Positions 1 through 8,661 of a DNA stretch of 64,000 nucleotides are shown piece after piece; position 1 is the stretch's first letter; the number at the start of each line of letters is the position of its first letter. Origin of the DNA: Desulfobacterales bacterium (GTDB lineage Bacteria; Desulfobacterota; Desulfobacteria; Desulfobacterales; JALSRD01); contig JALSRD010000002.1 of the NCBI GenBank assembly GCA_026984935.1, positions 1-64,000 on the forward strand, in the 5' to 3' direction. A program made the translations under genes and the position numbers. A model generated the notes under the pieces. It saw nothing but the letters and a program-made list of their open reading frames with translations. It was not told where the DNA came from and made no database searches.

Positions 1-37
1 CCATCCTGCGCGATGCCCTGCCGTACAGACGGCAGTT

Positions 38-1129
38 TCAGGCCGCTTGGGCTTCAGGCGATGGCGATGCGACTATATCTCCCCCTTGGTCATAAACGAA
101 GAACAGCTCCGGGTTCAGGTAAATCCTGACTTGCGCGCCGATGGAGCGGGGGTGAATGCCGTTTTCCTGGACAACCAGGCGCACAGCGCCATAGTCTACG
201 TGCAGAAACGTTTCCGATCCGTTGATCTCCGACAGCTCGACCCTGGCCTGAATTTCAATATCCTGCGCACCGGTTCTCGACAGGCCGAAATGATTCGACC
301 GCACGGCAAACTGGTATTTTCCGGCGCTCAATGACCGCATGTGCCCCGGCAGCGGAATTTCAAGGCCGCCCGCCAAATAGACCCGGTTTTCGGCAATCGT
401 CCCGCCGATGCAGTTGATGGGCGGATCGCTGAACACCTCGGCTACTTTGAGTCTGGCCGGGTTGCGGTATACTTCCGGCGTCGGCCCGGTCTGCAGGACG
501 CGCCCCTCATCGATCACCACAATATTTCCGCCGATCATCAGGGCCTCGGCCGGTTCGGTGGTCGTATAGACCACGATGGCCCGGCGGCGTTTGAAAATCT
601 GCTGAAGCTCGAATCTCAATTCCTCGCGCAATTTGAAATCCAGATTCACCAGGGGTTCATCCATCAACAGCAGGTCGGTTTCCTTGACCAGGGCACGGGC
701 GATCGCCACACGCTGCTGCTGGCCGCCGGAAAGTTCCGCCGGCAGGCGGTCGAGCAGATCCTCGATGTGCAGCATGGCGGCTGTTTCGCGTACACGCTGC
801 TCAATTTCTTTTTTTTGGACGCCGGCAATTTTCAAGGGCGATGCGATATTTTTGTAAACTGTCAGGGACGGGTAGTTGATGAACTGCTGGTAGACCATGG
901 CCACGCTGCGTCTGCGCACCGACACCCCGGTGACATCCCGCCCGTCGATCAGAATCCTGCCGTGGCTGGGACGGTCCAGGCCGGCCATGATCCGCAGCAG
1001 CGAGGTTTTGCCCGCCAAGGTGCGGCCCAGCAACACATTGCAGCTTCCGGATTGCAGGTCAAGGTTGATGCCTTTCAGATGAAATTCTCCGTGAACGATT
1101 TTGTCGACTTCCTGCAAACACAGGCTCAT
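38..1129 (-). CDS. ABC transporter ATP-binding protein, GlpS-like, atypical H-loop
   Basis: A 363-residue ATPase of the MalK/UgpC class that would energise import of a small polyol or sugar at the inner membrane. Walker A is GRTLAGKT (residues 35-42), the Q-loop is Q81, the signature LSGGQ is at 133-137, and Walker B ends in DE at 157-158. After residue 230 comes a C-terminal regulatory (TOBE-like) region. The H-loop is abnormal: where relatives have THDQ this protein reads TTEP (190-193), so the switch histidine is a threonine. From memory, the ATPase pair of the glycerol transporter GlpSTPQV carries this kind of TTEP motif, hence GlpS-like. The start at 1129 is chosen for its GGGGAGG ribosome site; an upstream in-frame start at 1231 has none. 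Partner genes would lie left of the window. Confidence 0.85.
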   Translation of the reverse strand: MSLCLQEVDKIVHGEFHLKGINLDLQSGSCNVLLGRTLAGKTSLLRIMAGLDRPSHGRILIDGRDVTGVSVRRRSVAMVYQQFINYPSLTVYKNIASPLKIAGVQKKEIEQRVRETAAMLHIEDLLDRLPAELSGGQQQRVAIARALVKETDLLLMDEPLVNLDFKLREELRFELQQIFKRRRAIVVYTTTEPAEALMIGGNIVVIDEGRVLQTGPTPEVYRNPARLKVAEVFSDPPINCIGGTIAENRVYLAGGLEIPLPGHMRSLSAGKYQFAVRSNHFGLSRTGAQDIEIQARVELSEINGSETFLHVDYGAVRLVVQENGIHPRSIGAQVRIYLNPELFFVYDQGGDIVASPSPEAQAA

Positions 1130-1264
1130 CCGGCCTCCCCATGTGTCCTCGTTCCAGGCCGGTGCAATCCATTTTGGCCCGGTGTCTTTTGTTCTAGGGT
1201 TCAGCGTTCCCCGCATACCATTGGCAGGCAAATCTTTGCAAAGGATTTTTCAGAAATTTTCACG

Positions 1265-1308
1265 TCCGGCAGTGCCGGATTGTTTTTGCGCCGCTGTTTG
1301 TGTATAGT
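1265..1308 (+). promoter_or_regulatory. Candidate promoter of the MscS gene with adjoining palindrome
   Basis: TTGTTT at 1280-1285 and TATAGT at 1303-1308 are separated by 17 bases, a plausible sigma-70 promoter for the channel gene at 1395. Immediately upstream, 1265-1279 is a perfect inverted repeat with 7-base arms (TCCGGCA / TGCCGGA) around one base. This could be an operator. The region is the divergent spacer between the ABC ATPase and the channel gene. Confidence 0.45.
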
Positions 1309-1394
1309 TGGCTGCCGGCCGGCCGCATCGCGCTGTCAGGAGATTCAGCGCCCTCTGCCGGACGACCAACGAAAAATGACCGTGGAGGCGGGAA

Positions 1395-2471
1395 ATGCAT
1401 AATTGGCAGGAACCGGCAGGCTTGGGCGCCTACCTTCCGGTTCTGATCACGATGGTGGCCGGCGCCGGCATCCTCTGGCTGGCCAACTGGTGGCTGCTGC
1501 GCCGCCGTCCCGACCTGGGGGCGGAAGCCAGACTGCCGCGCCAGCTGCTGATGCTGGGGCTGGCCGCAGCCGCACTGCTGGCCATCCTGCTGCTGAACCC
1601 CATGTCGGAAAACACCCGCGGACAGATTCTCAGCCTCGTGGGTATCGTGCTCACCGGTGTGATCGCCCTGTCTTCCACCAGCTTCATCGCCAACATCATG
1701 GCCGGCCTGATGCTGCGAGTGGTCAGAAGTTTCCGCCCCGGAGACTTTATCGGCATCGCCGAAAAATTCGGCCGCGTGACCGAGCGGGGCCTTTTCCATA
1801 CCGAAATCCAGACCGAAGACCGCGACCTGACCACGTTCCCGAACTTCTACATAGCGACCCACCCGGTTACCGTGGTACGCAGCTCCGGCACCATCGTGTC
1901 CGCTTCGCTGTCTTTGGGATACGACATCCCGCGCATCCGTGTGGAAGAACTCCTGAAAACCGCTGCCGAAGAGGCCGGACTGCACGAACCTTTTGTGCAC
2001 ATCACGGCCCTGAACGACTTTTCGGTTGCCTACCGCATCGCCGGCTTCCTGCCGGATGTCAAGCACCTTCTGACAGTACGCTCGGACCTGCGCAAACGCA
2101 TTATCGATGTGCTGCACGCCGACGGTGTCGAAATCGTCTCGCCGGCTTTCATGAACCAGCGCCGGCTGCCGGAAGAAAAGAAGATCATCCCCCGCCCACA
2201 GACCGGCAGACCCGCCGTCCCGGACGCCCTGGCAGGCCAGACCCCGGAAAACCTGATCTTCGACAAGGCGGACAAGGCCGAGGCGCTGGAAAAGCTGCGC
2301 GACCGTTTCGAAGCCCTGCAGCGGGAAATCGACGCGCTCAACAAGGCCCGCAAAGACGCACCGGAAGCGGCGCTGCCCGGCCTGAAAGCCCGCATCGAGT
2401 CCCGCGAAGCCCGCAAAAACCAACTGGCACAGCTGCTGGAAAAGGCCCGGGAAAAGGGAGATACCAAGTAA
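1395..2471 (+). CDS. Small-conductance mechanosensitive channel (MscS family)
   Basis: A 358-residue MscS-family channel that would open on membrane tension and release solutes on hypo-osmotic shock. Hydrophobic segments lie near residues 13-34 and 49-66. A third, pore-lining segment runs from about 77 to 105 and passes into the sequence RSFRPGDFI, typical of the MscS pore-to-beta-domain junction. The alpha/beta vestibule domain follows to about 255. The last 70 residues are highly charged and predicted coiled coil (repeated EALEKLRDR / ALQREID heptads), an extension beyond the E. coli MscS length. The ATG is preceded by GGAGGCGGGA. Its 3' end faces azlD. Gating properties cannot be read from sequence. 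Confidence 0.9.
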   Translation: MHNWQEPAGLGAYLPVLITMVAGAGILWLANWWLLRRRPDLGAEARLPRQLLMLGLAAAALLAILLLNPMSENTRGQILSLVGIVLTGVIALSSTSFIANIMAGLMLRVVRSFRPGDFIGIAEKFGRVTERGLFHTEIQTEDRDLTTFPNFYIATHPVTVVRSSGTIVSASLSLGYDIPRIRVEELLKTAAEEAGLHEPFVHITALNDFSVAYRIAGFLPDVKHLLTVRSDLRKRIIDVLHADGVEIVSPAFMNQRRLPEEKKIIPRPQTGRPAVPDALAGQTPENLIFDKADKAEALEKLRDRFEALQREIDALNKARKDAPEAALPGLKARIESREARKNQLAQLLEKAREKGDTK

Positions 2472-2518
2472 GGCGCCGGGGTCTTTCGGGGCGCGCGGCC
2501 GCCATCTGCACCGTCGCC

Positions 2519-2845
2519 TTAAAATGCGCCGACGGCCCATTGCCACAGCATGAAAGCCGCCATGCCGCCCACAATGGTCACCAGCATGTTGCGGCTCAAG
2601 CGGCCCAACAGAACGGTCAGCAAGGCACCGATCAGGTAGGGATTACGCCACGACAGATGCATTTGGCGGCCGTCGGGCATCAGCACGGCCGGCACGACAA
2701 TCGCCGTCAGCACCGCCGGCGGCACATAGCCCAAAGCCTTTTGAAAAGCGGCCGGAAAGCGGATACGCGCGGGGAGCATCAACAGACTGTAGCGGATGAA
2801 AAAGGTCACCAGCATCATGCCGCCCACCAGGTATACGGTCTGCAC
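2519..2845 (-). CDS. azlD: AzlD family small subunit of branched-chain amino acid exporter
   Basis: A 108-residue, almost wholly hydrophobic protein with three to four membrane segments, matching the AzlD family in length and in its conserved core (VGGMMLVTFFIRYSLL near the N-terminus and NPYLIGALLTVLLGRLSRN in the middle). AzlD forms a complex with AzlC and exports branched-chain or related amino acids. It starts with GTG at 2845, one base after the azlC stop, so the pair is almost certainly translated from one message. Substrate is inferred from the family. Confidence 0.88.
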   Translation of the reverse strand: MQTVYLVGGMMLVTFFIRYSLLMLPARIRFPAAFQKALGYVPPAVLTAIVVPAVLMPDGRQMHLSWRNPYLIGALLTVLLGRLSRNMLVTIVGGMAAFMLWQWAVGAF

Positions 2846-2846
2846 G

Positions 2847-3578
2847 TCAACCCTCTCTTTCGGTGACCGGCGGCGAGAAACGGGCCGCCAGCATGTCCGC
2901 CGCCAGGCCGGCGGCGACTCCCGCCAGGGCGGCCAGCATCAGGCCGATCTTATGCGGCAGTCCATTGAACAGCAGGGCGCCGGCACCGGCCACAATCACG
3001 GCGCAATAATTGGGGCGGTCCTTCAGATAGGGCAACACCATGGCGATAAAGGCGGCCACCATGGCAAAATCCAGCCCCCAGCTGCCGACGCCCTGGAGCA
3101 GGCGACCCGCCACCAGCCCGATCAGGGTGCACAGGTTCCAGTTGACGTACATGAAAACCGCCGAGCCCAATTGATACCAGTGTTTGTCGGGGCTGTCGTC
3201 CGGCTGTCGGTAGCGTCCGACAGTTACGGCAAAGGTTTCGTCTGTCAGGCCGAAGGCCAGTATGATCTGCCACAGGCGCGGCAGGCGCCGCAGGTGGTTC
3301 CGCAGCGTCGCCGTGTAGAGCATGTGGCGGAAATTGACCACGAAGGTCGTCACCACGATCATGGGCCAAAGCGTGCCGGCGCCCACCAGCCCCATGGCGA
3401 TAAACTGGGCCGAACCGGCGAAGACCAGCAGGCTCATGGCCATGGTCCCGGCCGCCGACAAGCCGCAGCTGCCGGACAGCGTGCCGAAGATGATGCCGAA
3501 GGGCACCGCTCCGATCACCAGAGGCAGCGTGTCCCGGGCTCCCTTGAAAAACTCCCGGCGTCGATTGGCCGTACGCAT
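2847..3578 (-). CDS. azlC: AzlC family permease, branched-chain amino acid exporter large subunit
   Basis: A 243-residue polytopic membrane protein of the AzlC family. Typical features are the N-terminal GARDTLPLVIGAVPFGIIFG stretch, FAGSAQF, a central FVVNFRHMLYT motif and LTDETFA. It pairs with the AzlD subunit encoded just downstream to export branched-chain amino acids. I chose the ATG at 3578 because AGGGAG lies five bases upstream. A TTG five codons further upstream (3593) is less likely. Together with azlD it forms a two-gene minus-strand unit. Confidence 0.88.
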   Translation of the reverse strand: MRTANRRREFFKGARDTLPLVIGAVPFGIIFGTLSGSCGLSAAGTMAMSLLVFAGSAQFIAMGLVGAGTLWPMIVVTTFVVNFRHMLYTATLRNHLRRLPRLWQIILAFGLTDETFAVTVGRYRQPDDSPDKHWYQLGSAVFMYVNWNLCTLIGLVAGRLLQGVGSWGLDFAMVAAFIAMVLPYLKDRPNYCAVIVAGAGALLFNGLPHKIGLMLAALAGVAAGLAADMLAARFSPPVTEREG

Positions 3579-3938
3579 GGTGCTCCCTGACAAAGTTTCG
3601 GACCGGCGGAAAGCGCCGGCCGCTGTCCAGGCGGCATATCATATCTGCACACCATGGCAAAGATCGTTTTCCGCAGACCAGCTATCACGGAAACAGGCCT
3701 TTTACCGCGAAATACCAGGATTGTCCGGTCATCGCAGCACCCGGCAATCCGCTGCTGCGGTCAAGATCGGCAAAATCTTCTCATGAGAAAGCGTGCACCG
3801 GCGGCTGAAAAGCGGTTGATATCCTGGAACCAACGGGTATATATACCGGAATCGGTAAAATTTCACCGTAACGCGCCGCTGCAACCAACAGGACAAACAT
3901 ATTTTCCGGACCTTTGCGCTGTTTTTGAATTGAAAAAC
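3579..3938. other. Divergent intergenic region between azlC and the unknown gene at 3939
   Basis: These 360 bases hold no convincing gene. An in-frame upward extension of the 3939 gene exists, but the sequence becomes AT-rich and promoter-like. A 6-base-pair hairpin (CCGGCG / CGCCGG, 3603-3619) lies just upstream of azlC, and the promoter described separately lies at 3816-3845. Confidence 0.6.
3816..3847 (+). promoter_or_regulatory. Candidate sigma-70 promoter overlapping a TATA palindrome
   Basis: TTGATA at 3816-3821 is followed after 16 to 18 bases by TATATA (3838-3843 or 3840-3845). The -10 region is embedded in the perfect 12-base palindrome GGTATATATACC (3836-3847), which could be bound by a dimeric regulator. 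The predicted transcript would begin near 3850, which supports the ATG at 3939 rather than any of the in-frame starts further upstream. Confidence 0.45.
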
Positions 3939-5468
3939 ATGACGACCATTACTGCCGATGAAGGATTTTTAGGGAAAATCGACGTCCATGACCGCCTGCG
4001 TTTTGAAACCAAATTCGATTACCCTTTTGTGGAGGGGGAAAAAACCAGCCGCTATGCCGTCGAAGCCTATTTTTTCATTCCCGCCTCCCTGCAGTTGAAC
4101 GCGCACTCCTATCCCATCGATGATTTCTACGCGGACATCAAGGGCTACGTGCGCTTCAAGACGCCGCAGATGACACTGGAGCAGCTGCTTTCCGAAAAGA
4201 ACGCGAACTCGCCCTTAAAACGCATCCGTGATGATGTGCAGGCACTGCTCGTAGCCGGCCGGGACCGCCGCGACGCCATCATTTACGAAAGCAAGATGCT
4301 GGTGGCCATCATGCGGGCCGCACTGCGCGATGTCACCCTGTTGATCCGCAAACTCGGCAGCGCCCGTTATCAATCCGGGCCGCACGACGCGCAAAAGGTG
4401 CTCCACCGCGCGCTGGAGCACATCCAGCAGATAATGAATGCGTTCCGACAGCAACTGCAGCTTGCGCTTTCACCGGCTTCCACGGAGGATTTCCGCCTTT
4501 CACTCAACTTCGCCGATGAGTACCTGAGCCTGACCGTCGAGTCCTTTGCGGTGATGGCCTATGATGAGCTGGCGCGTATTCCGGACTGTGAGTCCAGCTG
4601 CGACGAGCTGCTGGCGCTGATCGTCCAGGAGCGCAAGCACCGCAAAAACCGCGGGTACCCGTCGCTGCCCGAACCGGAAAGCGATAACGAGCAGTTTATT
4701 TACCGGGTGAGCATGCTGAAAAAGTACGTCTCCAGCATCCTCTTTCTGGAAATCGCCAGAACCTCGGCGCGCAAAAAATACGAAACGACTTTTTTTGCCC
4801 TCGGCGCGGGTCTGGCCATGCTCTTTTCCACCCTGGTGGTGTTTTTCGCCCAAGCGCACCTGGTGCGTTTCAGCTGGGCGCTGGTAGTCGTGTTCGTCTG
4901 CAGCTACATGGTCAAAGACCGCCTGAAAGAATACCTGCGACTGACCTTCGACCGTTTCATTTCGGACCATTTCTGCGATTTTGAAACGCATATTTATGAC
5001 CCCAACCGCAACGGTCACAAACTGGGCAGCAGCCGGCAGAAAGCGCTTTACCTGCCCAACAGCGAACTGCCGCGGGATGTTCTGAAGGTGCGCAACCGGG
5101 GGCGGACGGAGCTTCTGGTGGAACGGGAATTCGAAGAACAGGTGATCCGCTATCAGAAACAGATCGTCCTGTTGCCTCAGGAGCTGGAGGAAATCCACGG
5201 GCGTGTGCGTGCGGTGACCGACATCATCCGCTTCAATGTACGCCATTTTCTGGGAAACATGGACGAACCCGTAAAAGAGGTGCGCATACTGGATCCCGAA
5301 ACGCACCGGCCCCAGGTCAGACCCGCCTCAAAAGTGTATCACCTGAACGTCATCCTGCGTTTCAAAAAAGAACGCGACAGCAGCTATACGCTCAAAAAAC
5401 TGCGGGTGATCCTCGACCGTAACGGGATCAAGCGCGTCGAGCGTTTCGACGGCCGCAAAGCGCCATGA
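3939..5468 (+). CDS. Unrecognised two-membrane-segment protein, 509 residues
   Basis: I do not recognise the family. From the chosen ATG the protein has 509 residues. A mixed N-terminal domain (about 1-110) is followed by a helical region rich in charged residues (115-270). Two adjacent hydrophobic segments at about 285-305 and 309-327 (LGAGLAMLFSTLVVFFA; WALVVVFVCSYMV) form a hairpin in the membrane. About 180 cytosolic residues follow, containing a beta-rich tail (YHLNVILRFKK). There is no signal peptide and no obvious catalytic motif. The start is uncertain: the track extends in frame to 3654, but that part lies upstream of the predicted promoter. No strong ribosome site is visible. It is a stand-alone gene between azlCD and the his operon. 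Confidence 0.6.
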   Translation: MTTITADEGFLGKIDVHDRLRFETKFDYPFVEGEKTSRYAVEAYFFIPASLQLNAHSYPIDDFYADIKGYVRFKTPQMTLEQLLSEKNANSPLKRIRDDVQALLVAGRDRRDAIIYESKMLVAIMRAALRDVTLLIRKLGSARYQSGPHDAQKVLHRALEHIQQIMNAFRQQLQLALSPASTEDFRLSLNFADEYLSLTVESFAVMAYDELARIPDCESSCDELLALIVQERKHRKNRGYPSLPEPESDNEQFIYRVSMLKKYVSSILFLEIARTSARKKYETTFFALGAGLAMLFSTLVVFFAQAHLVRFSWALVVVFVCSYMVKDRLKEYLRLTFDRFISDHFCDFETHIYDPNRNGHKLGSSRQKALYLPNSELPRDVLKVRNRGRTELLVEREFEEQVIRYQKQIVLLPQELEEIHGRVRAVTDIIRFNVRHFLGNMDEPVKEVRILDPETHRPQVRPASKVYHLNVILRFKKERDSSYTLKKLRVILDRNGIKRVERFDGRKAP

Positions 5469-5521
5469 AGCCGGTTTGCACCTTGAGTGGCTGCCGACAG
5501 GTTTTCCCGGAAAATAAGGAA

Positions 5522-5550
5522 TTGACAAAATCGGCCTGCAAAGGTATTTT
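5522..5550 (+). promoter_or_regulatory. Promoter of the hisI-hisG operon
   Basis: TTGACA (5522-5527, consensus) and TATTTT (5545-5550) are separated by exactly 17 bases and lie 50 bases upstream of hisI. This is the only good promoter before a run of seven overlapping or closely spaced plus-strand genes, so it probably drives hisI through the HNH gene. Confidence 0.6.
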
Positions 5551-5599
5551 TATGAATTTTAAGCAACATACCGGTTAAGGATTAGAAAAAGGATTTTTG

Positions 5600-5977
5600 A
5601 TGATCGAACTGAATTTCGACAAGATGGGCGGCCTTGTTCCGGCCGTCATCCAGGACCACCGCAGCGGCGAGGTGTTGATGCTGGGTTTCATGAACCGCGA
5701 GGCTTGGCGGACGACGCTGGAAACGGGCCGTGCCACCTTTTTCAGCCGTACGCGCAACAAGCTGTGGGTCAAGGGCGAAACATCCGGGCACACCCAGGAG
5801 GTCAAGGAGATCTTCGTGGACTGTGATGACGACACGGTTTTGCTCAAAATCGAGCAGCGCGGAGGCGCTGCCTGTCACACCGGCCAGCGCAGCTGTTTTT
5901 ACCGCCAGGTCGACGGCGGCCGCCTGAAAACCATCGCCGCGCCGGTCTTCGATCCCAGAAAGGTTTATCAGAAATGA
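5600..5977 (+). CDS. hisI: Phosphoribosyl-AMP cyclohydrolase
   Basis: A 125-residue HisI that opens the purine ring of phosphoribosyl-AMP, the third step of histidine biosynthesis. The family core is present: [11 protein letters not shown] near the N-terminus, [24 protein letters not shown] in the middle, the metal-binding DCDDD at about 74-78, and the zinc cysteines in GAACHTG and SCFYR. It is the stand-alone form without a fused HisE domain. The ATG at 5600 follows AAGGA; a TTG one codon earlier is unlikely. The stop overlaps the hisG start (ATGA), so the two are translationally coupled. No other his genes are in the window. Confidence 0.95.
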   Translation: MIELNFDKMGGLVPAVIQDHRSGEVLMLGFMNREAWRTTLETGRATFFSRTRNKLWVKGETSGHTQEVKEIFVDCDDDTVLLKIEQRGGAACHTGQRSCFYRQVDGGRLKTIAAPVFDPRKVYQK

Positions 5978-6849
5978 CAGATGCGCTGAAACTCGGCCTT
6001 CCCAAGGGCAGCCTGCAGAATGCCACCATCGCCCTGTTCAAACGCTCGGGGTGGGACATCAACGTCAACGGGCGGAGTTATTTTCCCGAGATTAACGACC
6101 CGTCCATCTCCTGTGCGCTGTGCCGGGCCCAGGAGATGTCGCGCTACGTGGAAAACGGCACCCTGGACGCCGGCTTGACCGGCAAAGACTGGATTGCCGA
6201 AAACCAGTCCGATGTTCACGTGGTGGCCGACCTGGTCTACTCCAAGGTCAGCGCGCGTCCGGCCCGCTGGGTACTGGCGGTGCCTTTCGATTCGCCCATC
6301 CGCGACCTGTCCGGAATGGCCGGCAAAAAGATCTCCACCGAACTGGTCTCCTTCACCCGGCGCTACTTCGCCGAGCGTGACATCGCCGTCGAGGTGGAGT
6401 TTTCCTGGGGCGCTACCGAGGCTAAAGTCGTATCGGGCCTGGCCGACGCCATTGTTGAAGTCACCGAAACCGGCAGCACCATCAAGGCGCATGGCCTGCG
6501 CATCATCCACGAACTCATGCAGACCAATACGCGCCTGATCGCCAACCACGATGCCTGGCGAAACCCGCCGAAGCGGGAAAAAATCGAACAGATCGCCCAG
6601 CTGTTGCAAGGTGCGCTGCTGGGAGAAAAACTGGTCGGTCTGAAAATGAACGTGCCCCAGTCGCATCTGGAGCGCGTTATCGCGCTGCTGCCCAGCCTCA
6701 ACCGGCCGACGGTGGCCCCGCTTTACAATTCGGACTGGTTCGCCGTCGAAATCGTGGCCGAGATCCAGATCCTGCGGGACCTGATCCCCAGGCTGCTGAA
6801 AAACGGCGCCGAAGGCATCATCGAATACCCGTTGAACAAGGTGGTCTGA
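5974..6849 (+). CDS. hisG: ATP phosphoribosyltransferase, long form
   Basis: A 291-residue HisG, the first and feedback-controlled enzyme of histidine synthesis, joining ATP and PRPP. The N-terminal periplasmic-binding-like catalytic fold shows LGLPKGSLQ, a central DAGLTGKDW and the PRPP-binding stretch [13 protein letters not shown]. Residues after about 215 form the extra C-terminal ACT-like regulatory domain. The length therefore identifies the long, homohexameric type that works without HisZ and is inhibited directly by histidine. The start overlaps the hisI stop (ATGA). Confidence 0.95.
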   Translation: MTDALKLGLPKGSLQNATIALFKRSGWDINVNGRSYFPEINDPSISCALCRAQEMSRYVENGTLDAGLTGKDWIAENQSDVHVVADLVYSKVSARPARWVLAVPFDSPIRDLSGMAGKKISTELVSFTRRYFAERDIAVEVEFSWGATEAKVVSGLADAIVEVTETGSTIKAHGLRIIHELMQTNTRLIANHDAWRNPPKREKIEQIAQLLQGALLGEKLVGLKMNVPQSHLERVIALLPSLNRPTVAPLYNSDWFAVEIVAEIQILRDLIPRLLKNGAEGIIEYPLNKVV

Positions 6850-6853
6850 ACCC

Positions 6854-8068
6854 ATGCCAACGCAACGCTCCAAAGGCACCTGCGAGCCATTGGCGGCGGA
6901 TTCCGGCAATAACCTGCACGCCGGCTGGAAGGCTTCCAAACGCACCCGCGAGATGACTTCCTTCATCGTCATGGACGTTCTCGAACGGGCCTGTGAACTG
7001 GAGCGCCGGGGCAAGGACGTCATTCACCTGGAGGTGGGCGAGCCGGACTTCGACACGCCGGCCTGCGTCAAGGCGGCGGCCTGCCGGGCGCTGGAAGATG
7101 GGTTTACCCACTACACCCACAGCCTGGGGCTGCTGGAACTGAGGGAGGCGGTGTGCGAACACTACCAGCGGGCCTACGGTGTCTCGGTGGATCCCGGCCA
7201 GGTGGTCATCGCTTCGGGCACCTCGCCGGCCATGTTTCTGCTGTTTGCGACCCTGTTGGACCCAGGTGACGAAGTCATCATCTCCGATCCGCATTACGCC
7301 TGCTATCCCAATTTCATCCGCTTCGTCCAGGGACGGCCGGTGGAGGTACCGGTTTTTGAAGAAGACGGCTTTCAATACCGGCCCGAGGCCATCCAGGCGC
7401 AACTTTCTTCACGCACCAAGGCGGTTTTCATCAATTCGCCGTCCAACCCCACCGGCAACCTGCTGTCGGCCGCCCGCATGCGGGCCATCGCGCAGCTGGC
7501 GCCTTTCGTGGTTTCCGACGAGATCTACCACGGACTGGTCTACGAGGGGCAGGCGCACTCCATCCTCGAGTTTACCGACCGCGCTTTCGTGCTCAACGGT
7601 TTTTCCAAGCTGTACGCCATGACCGGCCTGCGGCTGGGCTATCTCATCGCCCCCAAAGCCTTCATCCGCCCCATGCAGAAGCTCAACCAGAATTTCTTCA
7701 TCTCGGCCAACGCCATGGTACAAAAAGCCGGCATCGCCGCCCTCCGGGAAGCCGGCGACGACGTCCGGCGCATGCGTGCGACCTACGACCGGCGCCGCCG
7801 GTTCATGATCGACGGCCTGCGCCGACTGGGCTTCGGCATCCGCGTGGAACCCACCGGGGCCTTCTACGTTTTCGCCAACGCCCGGCACCTGGGACAGGAC
7901 TCCTACCAGCTGGCCTTCGACATCCTGGAAAGAGCCCGCGTGGGGGTGACGCCGGGCATCGATTTCGGCAAAAACGGCGAGGGCTATCTGCGATTTTCAT
8001 ACGCCAACTCCATCGAGAACATCCGCGCGGGATTGAAGCGCATCGAAAACTACCTGAAGACCCGATGA
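6854..8068 (+). CDS. Class I/II pyridoxal-phosphate aminotransferase
   Basis: A 404-residue fold-type I aminotransferase of the aspartate/alanine type. Visible motifs are LEVGEPDFDTP, the PLP-phosphate loop SGTSPAMFL, the NPTGN motif, DEIYHGL, and the Schiff-base lysine K252 in FSKLYAMTGLRLGYL. The substrate is not fixed by sequence. Its position right after hisG might suggest histidinol-phosphate transamination, but the sequence looks like the AspC/AlaA-type subgroup rather than HisC. It starts four bases after hisG behind AAGGTGG. The ATG at residue 34 would be an alternative start. The stop overlaps the engB start. Confidence 0.88.
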   Translation: MPTQRSKGTCEPLAADSGNNLHAGWKASKRTREMTSFIVMDVLERACELERRGKDVIHLEVGEPDFDTPACVKAAACRALEDGFTHYTHSLGLLELREAVCEHYQRAYGVSVDPGQVVIASGTSPAMFLLFATLLDPGDEVIISDPHYACYPNFIRFVQGRPVEVPVFEEDGFQYRPEAIQAQLSSRTKAVFINSPSNPTGNLLSAARMRAIAQLAPFVVSDEIYHGLVYEGQAHSILEFTDRAFVLNGFSKLYAMTGLRLGYLIAPKAFIRPMQKLNQNFFISANAMVQKAGIAALREAGDDVRRMRATYDRRRRFMIDGLRRLGFGIRVEPTGAFYVFANARHLGQDSYQLAFDILERARVGVTPGIDFGKNGEGYLRFSYANSIENIRAGLKRIENYLKTR

Positions 8069-8655
8069 TCATCAAGTCCGCCGAGTTTGTGACCAGCGCG
8101 CCCGGCATTGCCCAATGTCCACCGGATGATCTGCCGGAAATCGCCTTCGTGGGGCGTTCCAACGTGGGCAAGTCGTCGCTGATCAACCGCCTGCTCAACC
8201 GCCGCCGCCTGGCGCGCACCAGTTCCACCCCGGGCCGCACCCAGCTGCTCAACTTTTTCCTGATCAACGGGGCTTTCCGGTTCGCCGACCTGCCCGGATA
8301 CGGCTATGCGCGCGTGCCGGCTTCCGTTCGACGGCAGTGGGGGCCCATGATCGAAGGCTACCTGAGCGGGCGCGCCAATCTGCGTGCCATCGTGCTGATC
8401 ATGGACATCCGGCGCACCCCCGAAGCCCAGGAGCGTTATTTGATGGACTGGTTCCGGCAGCTGCAGCGCTCCTGCGTCGCGGTGCTCACCAAGACCGACA
8501 AACTCAAACGCAGCCGTCTGGCCGGCAGGCGGCAGGCGGCCGCCGCCGCGCTGGACTGCAGCCTGCAGGAAATGGTCCTGTTTTCGGCCAAGTCCGGCCA
8601 GGGAAAAGACGACATCTGGTGCCGCATCCAATCGCTGCTGGCGCCAGCCGCATAG
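8065..8655 (+). CDS. engB: Ribosome biogenesis GTP-binding protein EngB/YsxC
   Basis: A 196-residue small GTPase required for 50S subunit assembly. The P-loop GRSNVGKS is at residues 30-37. The switch I threonine region SSTPGRT, G3 DLPGYG and G4 TKTD follow in order, and the length is typical of the YihA/YsxC family. Its ATG overlaps the stop of the aminotransferase gene (ATGA). Era follows six bases downstream, so two ribosome-assembly GTPases are produced together. Confidence 0.96.
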   Translation: MIIKSAEFVTSAPGIAQCPPDDLPEIAFVGRSNVGKSSLINRLLNRRRLARTSSTPGRTQLLNFFLINGAFRFADLPGYGYARVPASVRRQWGPMIEGYLSGRANLRAIVLIMDIRRTPEAQERYLMDWFRQLQRSCVAVLTKTDKLKRSRLAGRRQAAAAALDCSLQEMVLFSAKSGQGKDDIWCRIQSLLAPAA

Positions 8656-8661
8656 GGAAAA

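Noticed and set aside
341-1402. Long plus-strand open frame of 353 codons
   Set aside because: It is the antisense shadow of the ABC ATPase gene, which has all family motifs; the plus frame has none.
1260-2546. Minus-strand frame of 428 codons across the MscS gene
   Set aside because: Antisense shadow; composition is repetitive in G, Q, A and H as in reversed GC-rich genes, and the MscS frame is clearly real.
3654-3938. In-frame N-terminal extension of the unknown protein at 3939
   Set aside because: The stretch overlaps a promoter-like AT-rich region and reads like non-coding sequence; no ribosome site supports an earlier start.
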